Made by a program: the position numbers and the translations under genes. Under the pieces are notes generated by a model. That model saw nothing but the letters and a program-made list of their open reading frames with translations. It ran no database searches and was not told where the DNA came from. From Streptomyces sp. H39-S7 (GTDB taxonomy: Bacteria > Actinomycetota > Actinomycetes > Streptomycetales > Streptomycetaceae), in the NCBI RefSeq assembly GCF_027158205.1, contig NZ_JAPVLU010000027.1, positions 1 through 64,000 on the forward strand: a stretch of DNA of 64,000 nucleotides, in the 5' to 3' direction. Positions 24,557 through 32,628 of the stretch are shown here, piece by piece. Numbering within the stretch: position 1 is the stretch's first letter; every line of letters starts with the position of its first letter.

Positions 24557-25567
24557 CTAGCCGTTCAACTCCGCCAGCACGCGCAGCGTGTCCGGGTCGG
24601 GTGCTGTCACCAGCAGGTCGGTGACCGGGCCCGACCGCCACAGCTCCAGCCGCTCGGCGATCCGCTCCCGCGGCCCGACCAGCGAGATCTCGTCGGCGAA
24701 GGCGTCCGGCACGGCCAGCACCGCTTCCTCCCTGCGCCCGTCCAGGAAGAGCCGCTGGATGTGCCGCGCCTCCTCCTCGTACCCCATCCGGGCCATCAGG
24801 TCGGCGTGGAAGTTCTTCGCCTGCGCGCCCATCCCGCCGATGTAGAAGCCGAGCATCGCCTTGACCGGCAGCAGTCCCTCGGCCACGTCGTCGCACACCG
24901 TGGCCCGCACCAGGGGCGCGATCATGAATTCCTCGGGAGCCTCGGCCAGCGACAGCTCATAGACATCGGTACGCGACGGCGACCAGTACAGCGGCATCCA
25001 GCCGTCCGCGATGCGGGTCGTCTGGGCGATGTTCTTCGGGCCCTCGGCGCCGAGCAGGATCGGCAGGTCCGCCCGGAGCGGGTGGGTGATCGGCTTCAGC
25101 GCCTTGCCGAGGCCGGTACCGTCCTCCCCGGAGTACGGATGGCTATGGAACCGGCCCGCCAGTTCCACCGGGCCCTCGCGCCGGAAGACCTGCCGCAGGA
25201 TGTCGACGTACTCACGCGTCGCGGTCAACGGGCTCTTCGGGAACGGCCGCCCGTACCACCCCTCGACCACCTGCGGTCCGGACAGCCCGAGTCCCAGCAT
25301 CATCCGGCCGCCGGACAGATGGTCCAGGGTGAGCGCCTGCATCGCGGTGGCGGTGGGGGAGCGGGCGGCCATCTGCGCGATGCCCGTCCCCAGCATGATC
25401 CGCGAGGTGTGCGCGGCGATCCACGTCAACGGCGTGAACGCGTCGGACCCCCACGCCTCGGCGGTCCACACGGAGTAGTACCCCAGCCGCTCGGCCTCCC
25501 GCGCCAGTTCCACATCCTGTGGACGGGGACCGCGCCCCCAGTAGCCGAGTGCCAGCCCGAGCCTCAT
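24557..25567 (-). CDS. LLM class (F420-dependent) oxidoreductase
   Basis: 336 residues, ATG preceded by GGAGGGG. TIM-barrel luciferase-like protein: MRLGLALGYWG start, YYSVWTAEAWGSDAFTPLTWIAAHTSRIMLGTGIAQMAARSP (about 29-70), and HLSGGRMMLGLGLSGPQVVEGWYG (about 83-106) are the F420-binding landmarks of the mycobacterial-type LLM group. It should reduce or oxidise a small organic substrate with F420. A 17-bp inverted repeat 20 bases before its start recurs upstream of the fused acyl-CoA dehydrogenase, so it may belong to the same lipid regulon. Confidence 0.8.
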   Translation of the reverse strand: MRLGLALGYWGRGPRPQDVELAREAERLGYYSVWTAEAWGSDAFTPLTWIAAHTSRIMLGTGIAQMAARSPTATAMQALTLDHLSGGRMMLGLGLSGPQVVEGWYGRPFPKSPLTATREYVDILRQVFRREGPVELAGRFHSHPYSGEDGTGLGKALKPITHPLRADLPILLGAEGPKNIAQTTRIADGWMPLYWSPSRTDVYELSLAEAPEEFMIAPLVRATVCDDVAEGLLPVKAMLGFYIGGMGAQAKNFHADLMARMGYEEEARHIQRLFLDGRREEAVLAVPDAFADEISLVGPRERIAERLELWRSGPVTDLLVTAPDPDTLRVLAELNG

Positions 25568-25586
25568 GGCGCCGCCCCTCCACCCA

Positions 25587-25603
25587 TCTGACGATCCGTC
25601 AGG
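25587..25603. promoter_or_regulatory. 17-bp inverted repeat, copy 1
   Basis: TCTGAC-GATCC-GTCAGG (one mismatch in the arms), 20 bases before the LLM oxidoreductase start. The same element, TCTGAC-N5-GTCAGA with TCC before the right arm, stands at 28600-28616. Size and symmetry suit a TetR-type operator; it differs from the KstR motif. Confidence 0.5.
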
Positions 25604-25640
25604 TCAGGACTGTACGGGACGCGCCGGAACGGCGAAAGAC

Positions 25641-25675
25641 GTGAGCCCCCGCCCGGATCCCGGGCGGGGGCTCAC
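25641..25675. terminator. 16-bp GC stem
   Basis: GTGAGCCCCCGCCCGG and its exact complement around a 3-base loop, 33 bases beyond the stop of the membrane-protein gene at 25708 (minus strand). Confidence 0.75.
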
Positions 25676-25707
25676 AAGGCGCGAGGGTGATTCACCCGCC
25701 GGCGACG

Positions 25708-26607
25708 TCAGCCGCGCTGGATACCGCTCGAGTCCTGGAGCACGCCGCGACGCCCGTCCTGCGTCTGCGCGATCAGCGTCGCACCCCGCTGCTCGACCGC
25801 CAGGTACCACGTACCCGGCGCCAGCTCGGCGATCGGCGTCGAGGAACCGTCCTCCGCGAACAGCGGACGCGGCACCGGCACGGCGAACCAGAATGCCGTG
25901 AAGTCCTGGGAGCCGGACTGCGGCGGCTGGCCCTGCGCCGGCTGCTGCGACTGCGGGGCCGGGGAGGGCGCCTGGCCGCCGAAGGGATGCGGCTGCGGCT
26001 GTCCGCCGAACGACGGGTCGGGCGCCGGAGCGCCGGGGTAGCCGTAGCCACCCGGCTGCGGCTGACCCGGCTGGCCCGGCTGACCCAGGCCCGGCTGCGG
26101 CGCACCGTAGGGCGCGCCACCGTACGGCTGCGGCGGCTTCGGGGCACCCAGCAGCGGGGCCTGAAGAGCGGGCAGGCGGGACGAGAGCACCGCGAGGACC
26201 GCGAAGGCGAGGCCGAAGATGAGCGTCAGCCACGCGCCGGCGCCCTTGCTGATGCCGTCGTTGTCGCTGCCGTGGCCGATGTCCGGGATGACGGTCGAGA
26301 ATACCGACCACAGCGCGGACCAGCCGACGAACACCGCCAGGGCGGTGCCCCACTGGTCGAGGGTCATTCCGAGCACCTGACGGCCCGCGGGCACCAGGGC
26401 CCGGCCGAGGACGATCAGGGCGGCGGCCGCCAGCGCGGCAAGGGTCACGGTCGGCAGCAGCGGGAAGAGCGCCGCGCTCCACGAGCTGACCGTCTCGTCT
26501 CCGGAACCAGCGTCGATGGAGAAGAACGGCAGGAACGAAGCGATCAGCAGCAGCACCGCTGCACCGATCACCGCGCCGTCTCCTCGGGACAGGGAGCGGA
26601 TGTTCAC
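25708..26607 (-). CDS. Four-helix membrane protein with Pro/Gln/Gly-rich cytoplasmic region
   Basis: 299 residues from a GTG with AAAGGA six bases upstream. Four hydrophobic helices within the first 150 residues (VIGAAVLLLIASFLPF; LLPTVTLAALAAAALIVLG; a Trp-rich ALAVFVGWSALWSVF; LTLIFGLAFAVLAVL) match the DUF5336-like membrane proteins of Streptomyces. A long low-complexity stretch of Pro, Gln, Gly and Tyr repeats (about 155-235) follows, then a globular end with TWYLAVEQRGATLIAQTQDGRRGVLQD. Role unknown. Confidence 0.65.
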   Translation of the reverse strand: MNIRSLSRGDGAVIGAAVLLLIASFLPFFSIDAGSGDETVSSWSAALFPLLPTVTLAALAAAALIVLGRALVPAGRQVLGMTLDQWGTALAVFVGWSALWSVFSTVIPDIGHGSDNDGISKGAGAWLTLIFGLAFAVLAVLSSRLPALQAPLLGAPKPPQPYGGAPYGAPQPGLGQPGQPGQPQPGGYGYPGAPAPDPSFGGQPQPHPFGGQAPSPAPQSQQPAQGQPPQSGSQDFTAFWFAVPVPRPLFAEDGSSTPIAELAPGTWYLAVEQRGATLIAQTQDGRRGVLQDSSGIQRG

Positions 26608-26782
26608 GTAAGGTCCTTTGTCGGTCTCGGGGTCGTCGTCGCTGTCGCCGGAACGCGCAGCGCTCTCTACCAGTTCAGGGGCGAGGCGCGGGAATGGTCC
26701 CCCATCGTAAGGGTGCGGTTCGCGCGAGGTGAGCCGGGTGCGGCAACTGGTGCGCAATCGGCGCCGAATGGCTACCGGTTGG

Positions 26783-27796
26783 TCACCTCTTCCCCTGGAG
26801 GAAAGCCGTAATACCGTCAGCGATGCCCTCCGCGGCCCGCTGCCGCCATTGCGGATCGGTGAACTTCGCCGCGTCCTGGGCGTCCCGCATGTTGCCGCAT
26901 TCGATGAGCACTTTGGGGACGGTGGAGAGGTTGAGCCCGCCCAGGTCGCTGCGGGCCATCAGACCCGTGCCGTCCGCCAGGTAGTTCGCGGGCGCCGAGC
27001 CCGACGCGGTCGCGAAGTGCGACTTCACCGCCACGCCGAGCAGGCCGGACGGCGCCACGATGGGGCGGGTGTCGGCGATCCCGGCGTTCACGGACGCCGG
27101 GGTGATCACGTGGAACCCGCGGTTCCCCGCCGCGGATCCGTCCCCGTGGATGGATACGGCCGCGTCCGCGTGCGCCTCGTTGCCGATGCGCGCCCGTTCG
27201 TCGATGCACGGTCCGAACGACCGGTCGCCGTCCTGCGTCAGCCGCACCTTCGCGCCGCGTTCGGCGAGCAGGGCGCGGACCCGCCGGGACACGTCGAGGC
27301 TGAACGACGCTTCGGCGTAGCCGGCGTTGGTGGACGTGCCGGTTGTGTCGCATTCCTTGCGAGAGATCCCGATATCGACAAGTCGGTTGATGTCCGCGGT
27401 GTGGTTGGCGTTGTTCGTGTTGTGGCCGGGGTCGATGACGACGGTCCTCCCCCTGAGCGGGAGCGCCGCCGGGGCGGGGGATGACCCGTTCGCCGGGGAC
27501 GTACCGGGCGTACCGGACGCCTTCGGGTCCGGTTCCGCCGCCGAGGACGAACCCGGCACCGCGCCCGGACTCCCCGGGGGGACCGGCGACGAGGCCTTGG
27601 CGTTCGTCCGGTCGTCCGGGTTCGCCGGGGCGGCGGCCGACGGCAGGGGCAGCACGCGCTGGGCCCCGTCGTCGCCGCTCGGCCCGTGCATCGACTGGTA
27701 CACGAGCCAGCCCGCGAAGCAGGTGGGAACCAGCGCGGCCACGGAAACAACCGCGGCGCCGGTCCTGCCGCTCATCCTCGACTCGTCGCTGAACAC
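26783..27796 (-). CDS. N-acetylmuramoyl-L-alanine amidase (Amidase_3)
   Basis: 337 residues from the GTG at 27796 (the ATG at 27775 is an alternative). An N-terminal membrane anchor (about 12-30) and a Pro/Ala/Ser linker precede the catalytic domain: VVIDPGHN with the first zinc His, NAGYAEASFSLDVSRRV with the Glu ligand, DAAVSIHGDG with the second His, and LIECGNMRD with the catalytic Glu. It cleaves the amide between MurNAc and the stem peptide at the outer face of the membrane, in wall turnover or sporulation. The C-terminal end ITAFLQGKR is typical. Confidence 0.82.
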   Translation of the reverse strand: MFSDESRMSGRTGAAVVSVAALVPTCFAGWLVYQSMHGPSGDDGAQRVLPLPSAAAPANPDDRTNAKASSPVPPGSPGAVPGSSSAAEPDPKASGTPGTSPANGSSPAPAALPLRGRTVVIDPGHNTNNANHTADINRLVDIGISRKECDTTGTSTNAGYAEASFSLDVSRRVRALLAERGAKVRLTQDGDRSFGPCIDERARIGNEAHADAAVSIHGDGSAAGNRGFHVITPASVNAGIADTRPIVAPSGLLGVAVKSHFATASGSAPANYLADGTGLMARSDLGGLNLSTVPKVLIECGNMRDAQDAAKFTDPQWRQRAAEGIADGITAFLQGKR

Positions 27797-27831
27797 GGTT
27801 CCGATGCTATCGGCCGCCGGCGGCGGCCGTC

Positions 27832-28479
27832 TCAGATCCCGGGTCCTGTACGCCGCAGCACGCGCAGCGAGCGGGTCACGGAGACCTCCGTGAAGGCGCC
27901 GGAGTCCAGTGCCCGCCGGTACACCCGGTACGGCGCCTGGCCGCCGTCCGCCGGATCCGGGAACACGTCGTGCACCACGAGGACGCCGTCCGGCGCCACG
28001 TGCGGGGCCCAGCCCTCGTAGTCGGCGGTGGCGTGCTCGTCGGTGTGGCCGCCGTCGATGAAGACCAGCGCGAGCGGCCTGCCCCAGACCGCGGCGACCT
28101 GGGGGGAGCGGCCGGCGACGGCGATGACGTCGTCCTCGAAGCCGGCCGCGTGCAGGGTCCTCCGGAAGGTCGGGAGGGTGTCCATGAGGCCGGTCGCGGG
28201 GTCGACGAGGTCCTTGTCGTGGTACTCCCAGCCGGGCTGCTGCTCCTCGCTGCCCCGGTGGTGGTCGACGGTGACGGCCATGGTGCGGGCCGCTCGGGCC
28301 GCGGCGGCGAGCAGGATGGTGGAGCGGCCGCAGTACGTCCCCACTTCCAGCAGAGGGAGGCCGGGGAGGCGGGCGGCGGCGTCGGTGGCGGCGGCATGCA
28401 GGGCGAGGCCCTCGTCGAGCGGCATGAATCCCTTGGCGGCCTCGAACGCGGCTTGGTCGCGGGGGTGGAGGGTGGCCAT
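27832..28479 (-). CDS. Class I SAM-dependent methyltransferase (Methyltransf_24 type)
   Basis: 215 residues. LPLLEVGTYCGRSTILLAAAAR (about 40-61) is motif I of the CmcI/catechol-O-methyltransferase-like group, VDHHRGSEEQQPGWEYHD the acidic cofactor loop, and LALVFIDGGHTDEHATADYEGWAPHVAPDGVLVVHDVF the conserved IDGxH metal-binding core. The substrate is unknown. Divergent from the fused acyl-CoA dehydrogenase with the operator pair in between. Confidence 0.75.
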   Translation of the reverse strand: MATLHPRDQAAFEAAKGFMPLDEGLALHAAATDAAARLPGLPLLEVGTYCGRSTILLAAAARAARTMAVTVDHHRGSEEQQPGWEYHDKDLVDPATGLMDTLPTFRRTLHAAGFEDDVIAVAGRSPQVAAVWGRPLALVFIDGGHTDEHATADYEGWAPHVAPDGVLVVHDVFPDPADGGQAPYRVYRRALDSGAFTEVSVTRSLRVLRRTGPGI

Positions 28480-28599
28480 GGCGCCGCCTTCTTTCGTCGT
28501 GACGGGGTGGTCGTTGCTGGGGCATCCTGCCAGGTGGGGCAGCGGTTCCGGTTCCCGGGTCCCGCGGACGGTCCGGCCTCCTCCGGAGGCGATGCGATA

Positions 28600-28616
28600 T
28601 CTGACCTTCCGTCAGA
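28600..28616. promoter_or_regulatory. 17-bp inverted repeat, copy 2
   Basis: TCTGAC-CTTCC-GTCAGA, perfect 6-bp arms, two bases upstream of a KstR-type operator and 27 bases before the acyl-CoA dehydrogenase start. Matches the element before the LLM oxidoreductase in 14 of 17 positions. Confidence 0.55.
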
Positions 28617-28617
28617 A

Positions 28618-28631
28618 TGGAACACGTTCTA
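28618..28631. promoter_or_regulatory. KstR-type operator overlapping a possible -10 box
   Basis: TGGAACACGTTCTA fits TNNAACNNGTTNNA fully. The overlapping TAGTAT (28629-28634) would be a -10 hexamer placing transcription start near the ATG at 28644, which has no ribosome binding site, so a leaderless mRNA is plausible. A repressor bound here would block it. Confidence 0.65.
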
Positions 28632-28643
28632 GTATCCGTCCGC

Positions 28644-30770
28644 ATGGGCATCGGAATCACCGAAGAGCACCAGGAGTTGGCCGCCGCCACCCGTGGGTGG
28701 GTCGCCCGGAATGTTCCTCCCGAAGCTGTGCGGGCAGCGCTGGACTCGCCGGGGGAGCCCGGGGCGCCGGCGTGGTGGGGGGAGGCCGCGGGGCAGGGCT
28801 TCCTGGGGGTGCACCTCGCGGAGGAGTTCGGCGGGGGCGGTGGGGGGCTGCTGGATCTGGCGGTCGTGCTGGAGGAGTCGGGGGCGGCCTGTCTGCCGGG
28901 GCCGTTCCTGCCGACCGTGCTGGCGGCAGCCGTGCTGACGCGGGCCGCGGAGGGCAAGGCGCTGCTGCCGGGGCTGGCCGACGGCAGCAGGATCGCGGCG
29001 GTCGCGCTGGGCGCGGGGTCGATGACGGCCGACCCGTCGGGGGCCGGCGGGTACGTCCTGGACGGCACCGCCCCGCCGGTGCTCGGCGGGGCGCGGGCCG
29101 GGCTGGTCCTGCTGCGGGCCGGCGAGCTGTGGATGGCGGTGGACGCCGACGCGCTGGAGGTGCGGGAGCGGTCCGGGGCCGATCCGACGCGGCGCACCGC
29201 CGAGGTGGTGGCGCGGCGGGTGGCCGTGCCGCCCGAGCGGGTGCTCGGGATCGCGCCGGGGGCGGTGGAGGACCTGGCGCGGGTGCTGTTCGCCGCCGAG
29301 GCGTGCGGGATCGCGGGCTGGGCGCTGCGTACGGCGACCGAGTACGCGAAGGTGCGCGAGCAGTTCGGGCGGCCCATCGGGCAGTTCCAGGCGGTGAAGC
29401 ACGCGTGCGCGGACATGCTCGTACGGGTCGAGCAGGCGCGGGCGCTGACCTGGGACGCGGCGCGTGACGTGCTGCCGCTGACCGCCGCGATGGCGGCCGC
29501 CGCCGCGGTCGAGGCGGCCTTCGGCTGCGCCAAGGACTGCATCCAGATCCTCGGCGGCATCGGCTTCACCTGGGAGCACGACGCGCACCTGTATCTGCGC
29601 CGGGCGACCGCCGTGCGCCAGCTGCTCGGGCCGGGGCACACGTACCGGCTGCGGGTGGCGGAGCTGGCGGCGGAGGGGGCCCGGCGGGAGCTGCGGCTCG
29701 ACCTGCCCCCGGAAGCGGCCGCCTACCGGGAGCGGGCGCGGACGGTGGTGGCGGCGGCCACCGGGCTCGACCCGGCCGCCGCGCGCAGGGCGCTCGCCCC
29801 GACGGGGTACGCCGCGCCGTATCTGCCGGCCCCGTACGGTCTGGGCGCCGGGCCCGTGCAGCAGCTGGCGGTGCAGCAGGAGCTGCGGGCGGCCGGGGTG
29901 AAGGTGAGCGACCTGGGGATCGCCACCTGGGTGGTGCCGTCGCTGATCGCGCACGGCAGCCAGGCGCAGCGGGACCGCTACCTGCCGCGCACGCTGCGCG
30001 GCGAGGCGCTGTGGTGCCAGTTGTTCTCGGAGCCGGGCGCGGGTTCCGACCTGGCCTCGCTGCGGACCCGGGCGGAGCGGCTGCCGGACGGCCGGTGGAA
30101 GGTCAACGGGCAGAAGGTGTGGACGTCGGCCGCCCAGTGGTCGGACTTCGGGATCCTGCTGGCCAGGACGGACCCGGCGGCGCCCAAGCACCAGGGCCTG
30201 ACGTACTTCGTGGTGGACATGAAGCACACGCCCGGCATCGACATCCGGCCGCTGAAGGAGATCACCGGCGACTCGCTCTTCAACGAGGTGTACTTCGACG
30301 ACGTCGTGCTACCGGAGGACGCGGTCGTCGGGGAGGTGGACGGCGGCTGGCGGGTGGCCCGCAACACGCTCGGCAACGAGCGCGTGCACATGGCGGACCA
30401 GGTGGCCTTCGACACCGGCCTGGAGGCGCTGATCGGACGGGTCGACGCGGCGGACGAGGTCGTGCGCGACCGGCTCGGCGCCCTGCTCGTGGAGGCGCAC
30501 GCGCTGGCCTGCATCGGACTGCGGACCACATTGCAGCAGGTGTCGGGGTTGGAGCCGGGCGCCGGTGCCTCGGTGCGCAAGCTCGTCCAGACCCCGCACC
30601 AGCAGCGCATCGCCGAACTGGCGCTGGAACTGCTCGGCCCGGAGGGCGTCACGGACGAACGTGCCCTGCACGGATTCCTGATGGCGCGCTGCCTGACCAT
30701 CGCGGGCGGCACGACGCAGGTGCAGCTCAATGTCGTCGCCGAGCGGATCCTCGGCCTCCCCCGTGACTGA
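28644..30770 (+). CDS. fadE34: Fused double acyl-CoA dehydrogenase, FadE34-like
   Basis: 708 residues, two acyl-CoA dehydrogenase domains in one chain (about 1-350 and 365-708), the arrangement and length of mycobacterial FadE34 (about 711), which acts on C24 steroid-side-chain CoA esters. The first half shows YAKVREQFGRPIGQFQAVKHACADM and QILGGIGFTWEHDAHLYLRR. The second shows LFSEPGAGSDLASLRTRAER, NGQKVWTSAAQWSDFGILLARTD (FAD contact) and a C-terminal IAGGTTQVQLNVVAERILGLPRD. An ATG nine codons upstream exists at 28617 but lies within the operator. Behind KstR-type and 17-bp operators; thiolase gene 34 bases downstream. Confidence 0.82.
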   Translation: MGIGITEEHQELAAATRGWVARNVPPEAVRAALDSPGEPGAPAWWGEAAGQGFLGVHLAEEFGGGGGGLLDLAVVLEESGAACLPGPFLPTVLAAAVLTRAAEGKALLPGLADGSRIAAVALGAGSMTADPSGAGGYVLDGTAPPVLGGARAGLVLLRAGELWMAVDADALEVRERSGADPTRRTAEVVARRVAVPPERVLGIAPGAVEDLARVLFAAEACGIAGWALRTATEYAKVREQFGRPIGQFQAVKHACADMLVRVEQARALTWDAARDVLPLTAAMAAAAAVEAAFGCAKDCIQILGGIGFTWEHDAHLYLRRATAVRQLLGPGHTYRLRVAELAAEGARRELRLDLPPEAAAYRERARTVVAAATGLDPAAARRALAPTGYAAPYLPAPYGLGAGPVQQLAVQQELRAAGVKVSDLGIATWVVPSLIAHGSQAQRDRYLPRTLRGEALWCQLFSEPGAGSDLASLRTRAERLPDGRWKVNGQKVWTSAAQWSDFGILLARTDPAAPKHQGLTYFVVDMKHTPGIDIRPLKEITGDSLFNEVYFDDVVLPEDAVVGEVDGGWRVARNTLGNERVHMADQVAFDTGLEALIGRVDAADEVVRDRLGALLVEAHALACIGLRTTLQQVSGLEPGAGASVRKLVQTPHQQRIAELALELLGPEGVTDERALHGFLMARCLTIAGGTTQVQLNVVAERILGLPRD

Positions 30771-30804
30771 ACCCGCCACTGAACCCGTGACTGAAGGAGT
30801 GCGC

Positions 30805-32007
30805 ATGGCCAGCAAGGTCTTCGTCGTCGGCGTCGGCATGACGAAGTTCGAGAAGCCCGAGACCCGCGACTGGCAGTACTGGGACATGGCGAAGGAGGCC
30901 GGCACCGCGGCCCTGGCCGACGCTGGGATCCCCTACGACCTCGTCGAGCAGGTGCCGGTCGGGTACTGCTACCAGGCGTCGACGGCGGGTCAGCGGGCCG
31001 TGTACGAGCTGGGGCTCAGCGGGGTGCCGGTCTACAACGTCAACAACAACTGCGCCACGGGCTCCACCGCGCTGATGATGGCCCGGCAGTTCGTGGCGGG
31101 CGGTCTCAACGACTGCGTGCTGGCACTCGGCTTCGAGAAGATGACCAAGGGCGCGCTGGGTGCCGGGTCCAGTGGGGGCGACTTCGCGACCTCGCCGGTG
31201 GCCCGGCACTACGGGGTGATGGCGGCGAAGCACGGCTTCGAGATGACCCCGCCGACCGCCCAGATCTTCGGGAACGCCGCGCGGGAGCACATGGAGCGCT
31301 ACGGCACGACGGCGGAGCAGCTGGCAGGGGTCGGGGCCAAGAACCACGGGCACTCGGCGAACAACCCCAACGCCCAGTTCCAGGACGTCTACACCGTCGA
31401 GGAGATCCTGGCCGCCAGGACCATCCACGCCCCGCTGACCAAGCTGCAGTGCTCACCGACCTCGGACGGCGCTGCCGCCGCGGTGGTGGTCTCGGAGCGC
31501 TTCGTGCGCGAGCACGGTCTGGAGGACCGGGCCGTGGAGATAGTCGGCCAGGCGATGACCACGGACACCGGCGAGAGCTTCTCGTCGGGCTCCTGCATCG
31601 ACGTGGTGGGCAAGCCCATGTCGCGGGCGGCGGCGCACGCGGTCTACGAGGAGTCCGGGCTCGGGATCGAGGACGTCGACGTCATCGAGCTCCATGACTG
31701 CTTCTCGATCAACGAGTTGCTGACGTACGAGGCGCTCGGCATGTGCGGGGAGGGCGGGTCCGGCAAGCTCATCGGCGACGGCGCCACCACGTACGGCGGG
31801 CGCTGGGTCGTCAACCCGTCAGGCGGCCTGATCTCCAAGGGCCACCCGCTCGGCGCCACCGGCCTCGCGCAGGCGGCCGAACTGGTCTGGCAGCTGCGGG
31901 GCGAGGCGGGACCGCGGCAGGTCGAGGGCGCCGGGGTCGGCCTCGCGCACAACATCGGGCTGGGCGGCGCCGCGGTCGTCACCCTGCTGCGGCGGACACT
32001 TCCGTAA
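30805..32007 (+). CDS. SCP-x type thiolase / lipid-transfer protein, Ltp1-like
   Basis: 400 residues, ATG with GAAGGAG upstream. The thiolase nucleophile is in VNNNCATGSTAL (about Cys84). HDCFSINELLTYEALGMCGEGG supplies the catalytic His, and GGLISKGHPLGATGLAQ the conserved C-terminal His. The sequence follows human SCP-x thiolase and mycobacterial Ltp1 closely at KVFVVGVGMTKFEKP and LTKLQCSPTSDGAAA. These enzymes thiolytically shorten branched and sterol side chains. It works with the preceding dehydrogenase. The C-terminal SCP-2 domain of the mammalian protein is absent, as in bacteria. Confidence 0.82.
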   Translation: MASKVFVVGVGMTKFEKPETRDWQYWDMAKEAGTAALADAGIPYDLVEQVPVGYCYQASTAGQRAVYELGLSGVPVYNVNNNCATGSTALMMARQFVAGGLNDCVLALGFEKMTKGALGAGSSGGDFATSPVARHYGVMAAKHGFEMTPPTAQIFGNAAREHMERYGTTAEQLAGVGAKNHGHSANNPNAQFQDVYTVEEILAARTIHAPLTKLQCSPTSDGAAAAVVVSERFVREHGLEDRAVEIVGQAMTTDTGESFSSGSCIDVVGKPMSRAAAHAVYEESGLGIEDVDVIELHDCFSINELLTYEALGMCGEGGSGKLIGDGATTYGGRWVVNPSGGLISKGHPLGATGLAQAAELVWQLRGEAGPRQVEGAGVGLAHNIGLGGAAVVTLLRRTLP

Positions 32008-32013
32008 CGGGCT

Positions 32014-32628
32014 TCACAGCCAGCCGTTCTGGCGGGCCGAGCGGACGGCCTCCATGCGGTTGCGGGTGCCGGTCTTGCCGATCGCCGCGGAGAGGTAGTT
32101 GCGGACGGTGGACTCCGAGAGGTGGAGTTTGCCCGCGATGTCGGAGACGGTGGCCCCGTCGGCGGCCGCGTTGAGCACGTCCTGCTCCCGCCCGGTGAGC
32201 GGGTTGGGCCCGGCGCTCAGGGCGGCCGCCGCGAGGGCCGGGTCGACGACGCGTTCGCCGGCCAGGACCCGGCGGATGGCGCCCGCCAGCTCCTCGACCG
32301 GGCCGTCCTTGACGAGGAAGCCGGCGGCGCCCGCCTCCATCGCGCGGCGCAGATAGCCCGGCCGGCCGAAGGTGGTGAGTATCAGCACCTGGCAGGACGG
32401 CAGTTGCGTGCGCAGGTCCGCGGCGGCGTCGAGCCCGCTGCGGCCGGGGAGTTCGATGTCGAGCAGCGCGATGTCCGGCCGGGCGGCCAGCGCCGCCTCG
32501 ACGATCAGGTCGCCGGCCGCCACCTGGGCGACGACCTCGATGTCGTCCTCCAGGTCCAGGAGGAGCGCCAGCGCGCCCCGCATCATGCCCTGGTCCTCGG
32601 CCAGCAGTACCCGGATCGGGTCGGTCAT
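32014..32628 (-). CDS. NarL/LuxR-type response regulator
   Basis: 204 residues. Receiver domain with VLLAEDQGMMR, phospho-acceptor Asp57 (LLDIELPG) and Lys in FLVKDGP. LuxR HTH at the C-terminus (LTGREQDVLNAAADGATVSDIAGKLHLSESTVRNYLSAAIGKTGTRNR). Start overlaps the kinase stop by four bases. Forms a DesK/DesR-like pair with the kinase and probably controls the ABC exporter genes transcribed just before it in the same operon. Only six bases separate its end from the convergent thiolase gene. Confidence 0.87.
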   Translation of the reverse strand: MTDPIRVLLAEDQGMMRGALALLLDLEDDIEVVAQVAAGDLIVEAALAARPDIALLDIELPGRSGLDAAADLRTQLPSCQVLILTTFGRPGYLRRAMEAGAAGFLVKDGPVEELAGAIRRVLAGERVVDPALAAAALSAGPNPLTGREQDVLNAAADGATVSDIAGKLHLSESTVRNYLSAAIGKTGTRNRMEAVRSARQNGWL

